The translations under genes and the position numbers were made by a program. A stretch of DNA of 64,000 nt from Riptortus pedestris. Its lineage: Eukaryota; Arthropoda; Insecta; Hemiptera; Alydidae. Under the pieces are notes generated by a model. That model was not told the DNA's origin. It was given only the letters and a program-made list of their open reading frames with translations, and ran no database searches. The stretch spans positions 108,317,501 through 108,381,500 of the forward strand of contig CM032230.1 of NCBI GenBank assembly GCA_019009955.1, written 5' to 3'. Shown piece after piece: positions 25,129 through 37,110 of the stretch (positions are counted from its first letter, which is position 1; every line of letters begins with the position of its first letter).

Positions 25129-25457
25129 TAGCAATGACAATATAACTTGTATTAAATAAGATATTGGAGATAAATGTCGAAAGTATATCCCCGCTCATGT
25201 TAATTAATTAAAATGTAATGCAATACAAACTTTCATTCAGTTTGTATAAATGGTAAAAAATATTTACTTCGTGCCTGCTTACAAACTTGTTTATCTTTTA
25301 CGAAATGTTGATAACTTTTCATTACGCACTAACCTTCAGGATTACATAATAACATTATCTCTTAAATTCAAATTATGAATGGTCGCGTTTGAGAAGTTAT
25401 AAACAAAACTCGTATTGATTCAACAGACTTGAAAGAAGTAAGAATATACATCCAGTT

Positions 25458-25521
25458 ATTATTATTTATTAACTTTTTCCTACTATGGCTAATTGGGACA
25501 GGTTATCTACTGGATACCATG
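25458..25521 (-). mobile_element. SINE-A tail fragment
   Basis: Only the minus-strand tail remains: TTATTAACTTTTTCC, GGCTAATTGGGACAGG and TTATCTACTGG. Confidence 0.6.
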
Positions 25522-26555
25522 CATACATACATATGTTTGTCGATTTTTTTTTTTAAATGAATGATGTCACGATGTTGTAAATATCCGAGGATTATTTTCG
25601 CAAACATTGAACCAAATCGCTAAACATTTCCAAAGTTGTAATTGGTCTATGACTATTTTAAATAAGCTGCAAAAAACTTCAGCAACATATTGTAATACTA
25701 TTCAACTTGTTCTACAAATGAACATGTTCGAAACATCGGAAACAGAATTGAATACCATAAAAAACCCCGTTTTTTGAAAATATTGTTTTCACATGAAAAC
25801 ATGTTACCCCCCCCCTCCCGCCACTCTTTCATGATTTTGGAGTGTGAAAATGACTGAAAGCAATGATCATATGATCAAAGATATAGTTTTGTATGCTCAA
25901 TTTGTGAATGTCGGCGACCAATTATTTTAAAAATGGCTTCAAATAATAATATTTAAGACTGGATTAATTTAATCTCTAAATAAAACATCTCTTCTTTAAG
26001 TCTTTCGTCTATGCCTGTGAAGTATGAAACTACGATTGGACAAATATATGTGTTTACCAGAAATTTGTGTAAGACACTCTCCCTTGTTTTGCACTAATAT
26101 GGTACAAAATAGTGCAGGTTACCAAAGACCATTTCATTTATAGAAATACCTACAGTGGTTTTATGAATATTATCAACCCTTTCTAGAGTAATGGCACAGA
26201 GAAGTGTGAGGTTATGTAGTAATGAAACTATAGAGAATTTAATTTATACAGCACCCACCGATTTCAATTTAAACAGAATTCATACCGAAGTTTTTCAAAA
26301 AAACTGTATATTAACTGAGTTATTGACGTTTACATTTAGAAGTAAATCCCCACTTCTGTTAATACTGGGAAACAGCAAATAGCTTATGTCATCAGCTGTA
26401 TGTTTTTGTGCTGTACAAAAAAACAAGAAAAACGTTTAATACCGTGCGCTCATCATCTAGTAAATGTGAAGTAGAAGAGGCCGGAAGTCAGACGTCAAAG
26501 TTGTTAAATTCATTCTTCAAAATTTATTTTATTATTTTTACAACTTTTATTATTG
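25522..26555. other. AT-rich DNA with a poly-C run
   Basis: No supportable gene is seen. At 26220-26370 a segment with TATTAACTGAGTTATTGACG and TCCCCACTTCTG faintly recalls family H module ii, but the match is too weak to call. Confidence 0.5.
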
Positions 26556-26752
26556 TTGATACTTATTAACGACTACTTTATGCAACTATGGCTAATTGGG
26601 ACGGTTATCTACAAGTTACCACCCTTTTCTAGTCAAAGTGAAAATAAGTATTTTATTTAATTAGCTCCCAGGTGAGAATGGAAGTCAGGACTCTAGGTTT
26701 ATCAATTAATATTAATACCAAACCACTTAACTCAAATGGCCAACGAGAGCCC
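26556..26752 (-). mobile_element. SINE-A, near full length
   Basis: The minus-strand tail (CTTATTAACGACTAC), body (GTTACCACCCTTTTCTAG) and a diverged head ending in GGCCAACGAGAGCCC are present. Confidence 0.75.
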
Positions 26753-27029
26753 TTATTTTTATTATGGAAAAATATATGGTAACCAAAATTTACTATTCAT
26801 CTTTGTTCGATTAAACTAATAATATGGAAGATATTAGGGAGTTTATGATTCACTTTCTAGTAAAATACACAACTCTAAGCGCTAATAAAGTGTGGATTAC
26901 TGTATATTGACATGACTTCTTTATTCACCTGTAGTACTATTGTTAGTACTTGGCGACCACTATATTTTGGAGACAGAATTGGAAGTAAAATTTGTTTAAC
27001 ATATGCTTTAAACTGTGTTTTGAAAATTT

Positions 27030-27236
27030 TATTTATTATCGCAGACTCTGAGCTGCTATGGCTAATCGGGACGGGTTATCTATAGGTTAGCAGCCTTCTC
27101 TTGTCAGGGTTGGTCTAAGGTTTAACGAGTTCGTCCCTAAATAAATACCTATTGCCGCGGCGGGAATCGAACACAACACTCTAGGCTTGCCAAATAAGAT
27201 TATGACCAAGGCCTTAACTCGTATGGCTACCCACTT
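27030..27236 (-). mobile_element. SINE-A, near full length
   Basis: Minus-strand copy with CGGGACGGGTTATCTATAGG, TAAATAAATACCTATTGCC and the B-box complement GGGAATCGAAC near 27160. The head ends at CTCGTATGGCTACCC. Confidence 0.8.
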
Positions 27237-29950
27237 AAACTGTTTTATTTTGATTACTATAATAATGAGTAACGAAAAGTGGACATACAGACAAGAAGTT
27301 TTTTTGTTTTTTTTTCAGCGCCGCTTGCTTTAGGACAGCTTGTAAAAATTTATCGCTACCGAGTATTAATAGAATTTCAAACTAGCCTTAGGGTTTCATT
27401 TATGCGCATAAGCAAATCTTAAATTACTGATTTATCCTGTTGAATTTTAGCTGGGTCATTTGCTGTCGGGTATTTTAACTTTAGCTCCCAGAGCTCTGAA
27501 AGTTTCCCCAATTTTAAGTATGAAGCGCTCATTTCTTGGATTAGCTTGGCTATCTTGAGTCATTTAAGGAAGATTCAATTCCACCGAGGTAATCCAAGTA
27601 TGTCTAAACTTCAATAAAATAAAATTGATGAATCCTAGCAATTATAGCTTAGACTGTTAGAAATTATTAGGTGGCGAGATTTTAAATCTTTTTTTAATTA
27701 TTTACTTAAACAAAATATAATTTTTCATTTACAAATAGAAAAACTAAAATAATTTATTGACACCTTTTATCAAATAGTAAGATTTTATGATGAATAACTG
27801 GCACTGTCCCTTTTTTTTTCTTTTTTTAATGTTCTCCATACTTCAATACCCCTGCAGTATAGGAATTTATTTGCCATGCTCCATCATTAATGATAATACA
27901 TGGAATATAAGCAGTTTTTTTTGACAGAGACAAATCCAAACACAATTTTTATATTGAAAAAAATAAAGTATATGTAGTATAAAGAGTAACTGAAACTAAC
28001 AATAATGTAACTATAAATAATAATAATAAAATATGAAAAAAATAATGAAGTAGAAATAATAAAATTGATATTTAGGTGAAGTTGAAAGCAGTTTAGGTAT
28101 CTGTTCATTTCAACTCTAAAGATGGTAATGTCCATGAAAATGTTTTAAAAAGAACAATAGTTTTTTATTGCGTGGAGCAATGAAATTGCACCATAATTGC
28201 TGGCAAACTTCTATCTAAGTCATTACTAATATAATGTTTATTTAAGTACCCGAGAATAGAGTAAGCATGTACTCGAAGATATCATCTTAATAAAAAAATA
28301 GACACATTTCAGTGTATAGTAGACTTTCTGGTCTTTGGAACCTTGTACAAGGTGTTGTTAAGGATTAACCCAAACCTGTTTCATCTTATTTTAAAGTTTT
28401 TAAGAACGCAAAATCAGAGTTAATAATTTAACTCAAATATTGCTTCGAATTAATTTATATATTAAATATATTTTGATAAATTCTATTTTTTTAGTTAGTT
28501 GTGACGACCAGCACCATGAGCTCAACTCGTTGCCTAGACGGAACAAGACTTCCAGAGTGAAAGGGCATTTGGATACCGGTCTGACCTTGTTGGTTGCAAG
28601 CCTTTCTAACACAACAAAAAGAATCAGAAATTATCCAGCTTTATGTACACAGATATCCTTACTAATCCATAAGAAATAGCAATTCACTCCATAAAATCTT
28701 CTAGTAATTGTAGAAGAAAGTCGCCGATCGAATCTTGTAAATGTCGGTAGATCTAAGTACGGTTACCGGTTACAAAGAATGTTTTACAGACTTTATCCCC
28801 CACATTTTAGGTTTTATATTTTCCTCTTCAAAGGTCTTAAATATCATTTAACTTCTAAAATAAAAACTCATTGATGATTTAGCCATTAAACTTTGTGTTT
28901 TAGGATATTTCTAATGGTTTTAGAAATGTTTTACTTATATAAGGATAAATGTATATGAGATACATAATCTTGTTTTTAATGTTTTAAAATTGAACTTGTA
29001 AAGCTACTAGATGTTTTTTTTTATTTTTATACGTTTAAGGAAGAATGTATTATGCGAAACTTTGTTATAAAGTTCGATTGTTAAACAATTTTCTAAATAA
29101 ATTTGGACTTTAAAAATTGATGCCTAGTATCAGTTTTGTTGGTAGAAATAATGTTACCTGCAAATTAATTTCTAAAACTACTCCAGGTCCAACCTAATTA
29201 AATAAATATCCATCTCAGAATAAAGACAGGACGGATAACGGCATTTCAAATAATACTTTTGTTTCCCTGTAAAACAGTGAGTGCAATTAAAACATACAAA
29301 AATAATTAAATGTCAGTTCAAAACGGAAAATGAAAATAAGCTTTTAAAATTTAATGAAACTCAGGTAAATCAAGAGCGTAAAATCTGAAGAGAAAAGGCC
29401 GTCTTATCTCAAATTTGTTTAGGCCATTTCAAACTCACTCAGAGATTCCTAATGAAGGACTTCTTCAAAGCTGTGATTACTGAAATGTTTAACGCCTTCT
29501 TTCAAAGCCCAAAATAGATACCTCGAGAGATATCTCTAAGCTAATTTATTTAACCTTTAGATGTATTTCTAAGAACTATATGGGTGCAACCATGATAACA
29601 AAACTCATGTTGTATTTAAAATATAATAAAGAGGCATTTAGAAAAACTTACGCCCAATGATTTTCAATAGTTGAGTCTAAATTAAATAATCCTTTAGGAT
29701 ATTATGTCTTGGAGCACAACTACATAAACACAGGACACTACTACACCAAAGCAACTGGCTTGCCCGATTCACTTTTTCAAGGCCGCAGGACTGGATTACA
29801 CAATACCTAACACTTCAATACACCGGTTTACAGAAATGGTACAATTAATATAAAATAGGTAGCCAATAATGCTATATTTGTTAATTTTTATTTCAAAGGG
29901 TATTTTGTTAAAAAGGATTCAAGAAAGGTCATGAAAGTGGAAATGTTTGG
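27237..29950. other. AT-rich DNA with no recognisable gene
   Basis: A 79-codon frame at 28440-28679 lies after a pyrimidine-rich stretch ending in AG and covers a less AT-rich 130 bp (TTGTGACGACCAGCACC onward). It has no domain I recognise. No repeat family is evident. Confidence 0.55.
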
Positions 29951-30422
29951 AGAGATATATAATTATTATTATTAACGTATTTTTATCGGTCACAGGTCCT
30001 CATTATGCGAAACCGGCGAGCTTCTGTCTATATCTGAAGTTGGTCACATGTAAAGGAAATCAGATTTTCGTGGGATCAAACAAGGTAAAGAGAGGCAAAC
30101 AAGGACATGCTAAGGTTTCCCATTGAACTATTATAGTTTTATGAGCCATCGGCTGACATATGATAGACGGAAGCCAGAATATTTCTTGAACTGCTCCACT
30201 TTTATTGCACTTCTAGTCAATGAGAAGAAGAAACACATAGACACTCACAAAAGAGCGCGGAGAGAATCCATATTTATGCACACTTTACAAAATGAAATAA
30301 TATCGACATTCCCTTACCTCCGACTTTTTAAGGAGTCAAAAATAGTTTTCCCTCAATATATAAGTACCAAACAATATTGTTTGTGAAACAAAACATGAAC
30401 TGGTTTTACAAAAATTGTATAA
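29951..30422. other. Possible upstream remnant of a LINE
   Basis: A frame at 30123-30386 is open for 87 codons and is in the same phase as the LINE C-terminal remnant that follows, separated by three stops. Its own sequence shows no clear reverse transcriptase motif, so the link rests on phase and proximity only. Confidence 0.3.
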
Positions 30423-30638
30423 CACATAATCATAAGGTACAACAATATGTTTCAAGCCCCCAACCACGAACATAAATATTTCGGGAAAAGCGTATCATTT
30501 TCAAGAGTAAAATTCTTTAACGCTCTGCCCGAATTAAGCAAATCTATTAAAAAATACTCTTTTTTTAAAAATAAATTAAAGAATTCCATGTATGGCGGGT
30601 GTTTTATACACAAGATGAATACTTTTTCAGCCTTTTAA
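30423..30638 (+). pseudogene. Non-LTR retrotransposon polyprotein, C-terminal remnant
   Basis: The translated string KSVSFSRVKFFNALPELSK, followed about ten residues later by FFKNKLKN, matches the C-terminal signature of many LINE polyproteins, in which a serine-tyrosine-serine-glycine stretch precedes an asparagine-x-leucine-proline motif and a phenylalanine-lysine-x-x-leucine-lysine end. The frame opens after a stop at about 30420 and ends at 30638. Only about 70 of the usual 900 or more residues are present, so it is 5'-truncated. The LINE clade cannot be fixed from this piece. Confidence 0.55.
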
Positions 30639-31039
30639 GAACTTAGCAAATAAATACCGATTTTGAATTCCATAACATAAAAATTATGGAATCTTGAACG
30701 TTACTTAGCTGGAATGTTCATTGAAGACGTCATTTCTCAGATTTCTGTTTCTCCCAACGGACAGTTCTTATATTCATAAGACATGGTATTTAAGTCGATT
30801 CATGATACATTATATTATTGTTAAATTAAGATCAATAAGGGTGGTTGTTTACAAAGCTCTGAACTAAATAAATAATTTAAATAAGATATGATTTCGGAAG
30901 TTATATGAATCAGTTTTATGCCACACAAGAGGGTTATTTACAATTTTTTATTTTCTCCTCAGGTCCGATTTCTCCCTGATCCGGGGAGTCTGGAAATGTT
31001 ATTAACGCTCACTTTGTACTTTTAAGTCGGGGGGAACGT
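30639..31039. other. AT-rich DNA with no recognisable gene
   Basis: Nothing is seen beyond low-complexity sequence. It could contain the 3' untranslated part of the LINE remnant just before it. Confidence 0.5.
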
Positions 31040-31172
31040 TTATTTATACGTTACCAACTCCTAGCTAGTAAATAATGAGTTCGTCACTAAATAAATTCCT
31101 ATTGCCCACTTGAGAATCGAACTCATGAGTCCAGGTTATCCAAGTGAGATATAGAGTTTTAGCCTTACTTCA
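31040..31172 (-). mobile_element. SINE-A, head and upper body
   Basis: Minus-strand CGTCACTAAATAAATTCCTA and TTGCCC are followed by GAGAATCGAACTCATGAGTC (B-box complement) and the head to about 31172. The tail is missing. Confidence 0.7.
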
Positions 31173-31572
31173 TACGGATATTCTGGAACTTGTAAACAAC
31201 TATATTGCTTCTCGTGCGTTAACAGACTAACGTACGAGTGTGCGTCAGTGAGTTTAGCCTTCTTCCCCATTCGGTGATTCGCCATCAGCCATTTCACGTA
31301 GTGAGTTATCGTCTTGACGTACAACCCCCGTTAGCCAAAATGGAGGACCTGGAATGAGTTGTCTTCGGTTGACTAACGGGCCTCATTAAATCCGTGAGAC
31401 CAGTGGCTTGATGAGCAGCCACCTACTTCCAGTGGCAAGAATCTAGGAGAGCCAAACTTCTATTTCATACCGAAGATGTCAGACCGACATGATCAATAGA
31501 TTCCTAACATTACGTTGTTCCGGTAGCAAACGGGTGAACTAAATTTCTCTCTTGGAGGGGATCAAACATGCG
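31173..31572. other. Unclassified stretch, less AT-rich than its flanks
   Basis: This stretch, including 31250-31560, sits between two SINE-A fragments and may be an older element or unique DNA. No domain or inverted termini were found. Confidence 0.45.
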
Positions 31573-31652
31573 CCGTTATTAAAAGGGTGGTAACCTGTAG
31601 ATAACCCGTCCCGATTAGCCTAGTAGCATAAAGTGGACGTAAATAATAATAA
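31573..31652 (+). mobile_element. SINE-A, 3' end only
   Basis: The string AAAAGGGTGGTAACCTGTAG, then ATAACCCGTCCCGATTAGCC and AAAGTGGACGTAAATAAT, is the last third of the family in good condition. Confidence 0.8.
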
Positions 31653-32264
31653 ACAAAATAGTTACGTTATTGTTGAAAGAGTACATACATGGCAAAATAA
31701 AAAAAATAGAATGCGAGATGACGTCATCTGCTGTTCATTTACTTATTTTACAGAACTTCCCCCCCCCCCCCGATTTACGGATTCATTTACGAATTTTTGA
31801 ATGAAGAGCTGGAGCCAAGGAATGTATACTTAAACCACAAGCGCATATAACCCTATAGCTACAGCTGTAATATTTGAGGTTAGACTAAGGAATCCCGTTA
31901 AATAATAGTGCGGTGAAATTTTACAAGCGTTAAACCTGGCTTGTAATGGAAGCTTTAAATATTTTATTTCCCCACTATAATTAATATCTGGGCAAATTTA
32001 TGGCAAACTTATACAAATTTTTGATCATTCTCCTATGACAGTGTGAATCACTAAAATTGCGACACGCCTAAATAAATAAATAATCATTTTCATCGAATCT
32101 GACTCGAAATATTATTCAAAGACATTTAGGCTTTTTACGAAATGTCCGTGCTGTCCTGAATTTCATTTGATGAGGTTAAATTAATACTTACTGTTCATCT
32201 TCTGATTTTATTTCTTCTGTTCGTATATTTTTCATCTAGTTTTTATTTTTAAAAACTTATAATA
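31653..32264. other. AT-rich DNA with a 12-base poly-C run
   Basis: A poly-C tract lies near 31760. No gene or repeat family is seen. Confidence 0.6.
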
Positions 32265-32453
32265 ATAATGGCCTTAATCTCACTGGTTAAACCTAGCGTG
32301 CCGAGTTCGATTCCCCGTCTGGGCAATAGGAATTTTTTTAGTGACCAAACTCATTAAATAATATCTTTATTCCTATCCAAGGTAGAAAAAGTGTGACCTG
32401 CAGATAATTACCGTCCCAATTACCTATAGTAGCGAATCGAGGACGTTAAATAA
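32265..32453 (+). mobile_element. SINE-A lacking its first bases
   Basis: It begins inside the head (GGCCTTAATCTCACTGG), has B-box GAGTTCGATTC at 32303-32313 and a full body. It is followed after about 60 bases by a LINE-type 3' tail at 32512-32670, an arrangement also seen at 40505-40843. Confidence 0.75.
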
Positions 32454-32511
32454 TAATTTTATTCTGTATTTATATTTCAATTTACTAATGTTATTTAAAT
32501 TACTCTGATGT

Positions 32512-32670
32512 TTTCATACACTAGTTTTCATAAATGAGTCCAGGATTCTCCGTATCACATTTCTCATTTAAGGCTCTTTATTAGCTTTCTTTTTTTGTTT
32601 TACTGTTTTATTTTTTTTTAAGGTCTACTGGTTGTTGAGTGAATCACTATCGTTGCGGAACTCAAATAAA
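32512..32670 (+). mobile_element. LINE-type 3' untranslated tail, copy 1
   Basis: From CACTAGTTTTCATAAATG to TATCGTTGCGGAACTCAAAT, this matches the minus strand of 40505-40655 in order and spacing, including a T-rich middle and GTCTACTGGTTGTTGAGTG. Tails of this kind, with a conserved stem then A-rich end, are typical of Jockey-like LINEs. The link to a LINE is an inference from a Jockey-like C-terminus close to the second copy. Confidence 0.55.
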
Positions 32671-32872
32671 TAAGTTTCTTAGTAAAATAGTAGCAATAAG
32701 TAGAAGTTAATAAATAATAATAATAATGTCCTATACTATAATATTTGTGACCTAGAATATCCGTTAGGCTTTAAAACCTTAACAGTAAATTCGAATATAT
32801 GTTGTCATGTACTACACTTTCTAAATTTGTCAAGTGTAAAGCTAAAACTAAACTAAAGTTAATAACACCCAA

Positions 32873-33094
32873 GGGGCTGGCTCAGGTTAGCCGTGTGAGT
32901 TAAATCGTTGGTCTTAATCCCACCGGTAAACCGAGAGTGGTGAGTTCGTTTCTGAGCTGGGTAACGGGAATTCATTTCGCAACGAACTCATTAAATTAAA
33001 TCCTTAGTCCCACCCCGCCAGAAAAGGGTGGTAACCTGTAGATAACGAGTCCCAAATTAGCCTTCGTAGCATAAAGTGAACGTTTATAAATGAC
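32873..33094 (+). mobile_element. SINE-A, full length
   Basis: Complete copy: GGGGCTGGCTCAGGTTAGCC start, degraded B-box GAGTTCGTTTC at 32942-32952, body and tail. The head carries a small insertion relative to the 37650 copy. Confidence 0.85.
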
Positions 33095-33555
33095 ACCAAA
33101 AACTCAAACGTGTAGTTGTATTTTATTGGTATTTCATATCTGGTTTACCCGGGACCGCCACTCAGCAGGTGCGAAAACGATTTCTCACAAATTAAGAATA
33201 ATTACGTCATTACATTAATGACTGTGCATTCCGTTCTAAACATCAATAAACTACAGTGTTTTCACTTGTTAGAAGTGTACTACATAATGGCGTTAATTGG
33301 CAATGTATTCAACTCTTGAATTAACGGGTGAAGGACGTCTTATTTGATGAGTTAGTCATCCAGAGAAAGGTTCTCTTGCTTCGGAACATGTGTCTGATGC
33401 ACTACCTCTACTTGACTAGATTTTCTGGTTCAATTCCTCCCAGGTGCGAACAAAGTGTCTCCTAAATAAAAATAAATAAATTAAATGACTAAATACAACT
33501 TTTAGCTTGCATATTGGCACGAAAAAAAGTGACATTTTATTTTAGGTACTGATTT
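33095..33555. repeat. Two related tRNA-like fragments (possible second SINE)
   Basis: CAGGTGCGAAAACGATTTCT near 33164 and CAGGTGCGAACAAAGTGTCT near 33441 share a 10-base core and a similar A-rich end. The second is preceded by GGTTCAATTCC, a fair B-box. They may be two decayed copies of another tRNA-derived SINE. Too little is left to define the family. Confidence 0.35.
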
Positions 33556-33990
33556 TAGCAGGTTTCTCATAAATGAAATCAATCATCTATAGCGGTTGTA
33601 CTCATGATGCGATTTTCGAAACATTTCTTCCAATGTCTATCGATCCTACCCAGTAAATAACGAAAATGAGGTCCGTTTAAAATTATATATGTATTTGTCT
33701 GTTTCTGCTCTAACAGTCGCAATTTTTGTCTATATTGTGATATACATTTATTCTCTAACTTCAATATCAACTGAGATATCCGTATTTTTCAGTTTTCGGC
33801 CTTCAGTAAACCCCCACGCCTACTCGTGTCATATAAACAGGACTCTGTTATATAATGAAATACTTTATTCGAAACTTAATACCAAATATTGTTCTCATTG
33901 AATTTTAAATTTTCAAGATAAATACAATTACATGCCTTACGTGGGAAATCTGCTTAGTTAGCACCTGCGTGACGGATTTTTTTTTTTGTC
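33556..33990 (+). mobile_element. Family H repeat, right-module ii, core deleted
   Basis: The left end TAGCAGGTTTCTCATAAATG and left block run to TTGTCTGTTTCTGCTC. The core is missing, and the sequence resumes in module ii (TTCGGCCTTCAGTAAACCCC). The right terminus TACGTGGGAAATCTGCTTAG is followed by CACCTGCGTGACGG and a T-run. The copy preserves both ends. Confidence 0.75.
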
Positions 33991-34739
33991 TGGTCATGAA
34001 CCACCTGAGAGTTTTAGAGTAAAATATTTAAAATTTTGTATAACATTTATTTATTGGTATGTATCTGTTGGTCCTTATAGTTACAGTCGTTGGTTTGTAT
34101 CACGCAATGAACTAAGGGACTTTATTTTGAGACGACTGACTAAAGATAAATAAAATTTCTGGACTCAACCTGGTTAGAAAAAAAGGGTAGTAAAATATAA
34201 ATAATGTTAGATTTTTTTTTATTAACATTACCATTTATTCTTACACACAATTTAATTCACTTAGACGTTAATTTAAGGGGGGAGTCATTTATAAAAAACC
34301 CTTATATTTGTTATTGTATTGTATTTATATTCGGCTGAAAGTTTTTGTAAGTATTTTAATTGTTAAATTTTCGTTTTTCATTTGAAAATTAATTAAACTT
34401 ACGTAGAAAATGCCTAGGGAGAAGCAAGGTTAGGAACTGTTGGTATTAAACTGTGACATATCAAATGGACTACTTAGCTCATGGCAGATCAGGCACGTCA
34501 TGACCTATTTACAAATGATTAAATATATTATAATACTCACAGTTATTTATTATATGTAACAGTAATAGAAATGATAATTTTTCATAAATAGATCAAAGCC
34601 AGATGTATTGTGTAGCTAAACAAATAACTGATTTTTTTTTATAAATATACAAAATCAGTGAATCTATAAACTATTAGCACTCTCACTCTTTTATATTTTT
34701 TCAACGATACATAATTATGTTGATTCGATATCATGGTTT
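33991..34739. other. AT-rich DNA with a degraded SINE-A copy
   Basis: At 34080-34240 the order GTCGTTGGTTTGTATCACG, then AACCTGGTTAGAAAAAAAGG, then a TTATTAACATT-like end suggests a very old plus-strand SINE-A. Nothing else is seen. Confidence 0.4.
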
Positions 34740-34858
34740 AGAAAATCTTCCTTAAGAGAAACCAGCTTGCACACGTGTCTTTATTTTCGAAACTTCTTTT
34801 GATCTTACCTAGTTGATGATGCCATATTTGCTTTATTTGGTGATGGTGTTTGGGAATT

Positions 34859-34914
<56 letters not shown>

Positions 34915-35552
34915 TATACACGTATGCACTCACATAAACACACCAGTTACCCGCCAACAACAATGGTTGGTCGTTGGTTGGTTTCAATGCTTGGTAGTTG
35001 TTTTTTCGGGAGTTGAACGACACCTTTAGTATAGCAGTTCTAACCAAGCGCCCGTAAAAGATACATTCAAAATTTGATCAAAAATAAATTTACATGGAGA
35101 GGAAGCCTTTCTGTTAACGCACTGGTGATCGTAATTTTTCTTTGATCGTCACCATACTTGATATTTAAACGTTTTATGCAAAAATAAAGAACAAATTCGT
35201 TAATGGATGAAATCGGACAGGGAGAGGGGGGGTTTAGGTGGGGTTTCGAAAATTTCACGTCGGATCGAAAAATTGTATAGAACCAATCTTATTGCAAATA
35301 CTATGTTCTATAAATGTTAATTATGTGCGTTTTTTCACTGATTTATTTTCATTTTTAGTGTTCGGTCCTCAGTAAACACCCACCCGTACTCATGTCATAA
35401 TAACAATAAGCTGTTATATTATGAAGCACTTTATTTGAAGCCCAAATACCAAATATTGCTCTCATTGAACTTTTACATGTTGAGATGAATGCAAATACAT
35501 GACGCATGTGGGAAATCTACTTGGTTAACGAAGATCCTGAGTTACGTACTTT
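34740..35552 (+). mobile_element. Family H repeat, right-module ii, long copy
   Basis: A degraded left block at 34740-34860 leads to a TA/CA microsatellite. Next come about 140 bases not seen in other copies (34921-35060), then the core (TCGGATCGAAAAATTGTATA), module ii (CATGTCATAATAACAATAAG) and the right terminus (CATGTGGGAAATCTACTTGG). The non-family piece may be a later insertion at the microsatellite. Confidence 0.7.
34861..34916. repeat. TA then CA compound microsatellite
   Basis: About 40 bases of TA followed by about 14 bases of CA lie at the central microsatellite position of this family H copy. Confidence 0.9.
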
Positions 35553-36461
35553 TGTCTTCTTTAATCTTTTCTCTGAATAATCCGATTCAAGTTTTGTTTA
35601 CATAAGCGTCTTACTAAGAGATACCATGACGTCCTTTGTGCGCCATTCCAGTACGTTGAAACTGTTATTTATTTTATTTATTTTTTTTCGAAGTTGCCGA
35701 TGATATAAGATTCTAAGTTATAGAAGGTTCGATATTTGTCATTTCCTCGGACAATTTTTATTAACAATAAATAGCGATTGTTATGATTTGTTTGCCTGCT
35801 TGTTGACCACAGTTGTGACCGAATTGTTTATCGTAGGAAAGTGAAAGTTTACAGGAATGGCAAGAGCGTTGTGCAAATACGGACGGAAAATACTGGATAT
35901 AATGTGAGCTTTGGAGGAGACTTATTGCAGGCGTCAAACTCATGGTCGCCCGGCAGATTAGAACAGTCTTATTTCCTGTGCGCATGCGAAGTTAGAAACG
36001 CTTTTTTGATTGACACGACGCGCAGCGATTTATGAAAACTTCTCTTTCTGTAACTATTGTTCGAGTTGTTCTATTCTTTTATTACCTGACCTTATGATAT
36101 TACCTCGGAGAGAATGGAAAGCATAAGGCGCGTAGACCTGACCTTGGTAGGAATCGTGCCTTGTTCCAGCGGCTGACCTCCAAAGCAGGCCCTGTGTCTG
36201 CATTGTTCCCAATGACCTCACACTAGCTGGCGAATGAGGCTACGCATCTCGCATCGTCTACACGTATTCCTGCTTTTTTGTTGCTATATTTTTTTTTTTT
36301 ACTGGCATCAGGATTCTTCCTTCTTGCAGCGAGGGGGGAAAAAATAATGCCTTACTATACGGTTATTTACGGTTTGATATGAAGTAATCCCAGTCCTTTT
36401 TCTGCACTTATTTCTAGGAAAGATGGCAGAGTATTAATACCATCGAATAAAAGTAAAGGTT
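35553..36461. other. Unique-looking DNA with a less AT-rich block
   Basis: The 35830-36270 part is clearly less AT-rich, carries several CG dinucleotides and contains TGCGCATGCGAA near 35978, one or two changes from the NRF1 consensus. A 64-codon frame at 35841-36035 has no domain I recognise. It could be a regulatory or promoter-like stretch, but nothing proves transcription. Confidence 0.4.
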
Positions 36462-36690
36462 TGTCACGCATGGGCTGCGTCCAAACAATTTGGGACGACA
36501 CTACTGATCTCATCTCACACCAAATTCTCTATTTCCAAAAACCGATGGTAAGGGGTACCAATAACTCGCTTAATACTTGAGTTACAAAAAAAATTTGTAG
36601 AGGATCAATAGATTAACAAGATTGGTTCTCTAAGATTTTACGATCCGACTCATTACAGCCGAAATATTTTGAATTTTGGTAAAATCTTAA
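36462..36690 (-). mobile_element. Family H repeat, right-module iii fragment
   Basis: The right terminus complement (TTGTCACGCATGGGCTGCGT) is followed by module iii (CTGATCTCATCTCACACC) and part of the core (AACAAGATTGGTTCTC). Confidence 0.65.
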
Positions 36691-36774
36691 TTGAGGACGT
36701 CATCACACAACGATTTTGTAAGTATTTCACAAAGAAAATGTTCAATGAAATCCCTATTTGTTATTTATCCTTGG

Positions 36775-37110
36775 GATAAAGTGGTTCACGATATAACAGC
36801 TTATTGTTAATATGACATGCAGGAGAAACAACTAAAAGGCCGTATATCTCGGTTAATAATAAAGATTACGAAAAAATATACCTTGTAGTATTTATAGAAC
36901 ATTTCATTTGCAATAAGACTGGTACTATACAATTTTTCGACCCAGCGCATAATAACTGAGATATTTGGAGCTTTCGAAATCCCCCCTTCGGTCCGATTTG
37001 AGCCGTTGATGAACTTAATCTTTGATTTTACAATAAAACATCTAAATATCCATTTTGTTAAAGATCAAACAATAATTACCACCACTAGAGCGGTAACAAA
37101 GGTTTAAACT
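36775..37110 (-). mobile_element. Family H repeat, module ii and core
   Basis: Complement of module ii (GTGGTTCACGATATAACAGC), then core (CATAATAACTGAGATATTTG) and left-core words (AGATCAAACAATAATTACC). The left end is missing. Confidence 0.65.

Noticed and set aside
26191..26382. Possible further family H copy or small gene
   Set aside because: The words TATTAACTGAGTTATTGACG and TCCCCACTTCTG only faintly recall module ii, and no terminus or core is present.
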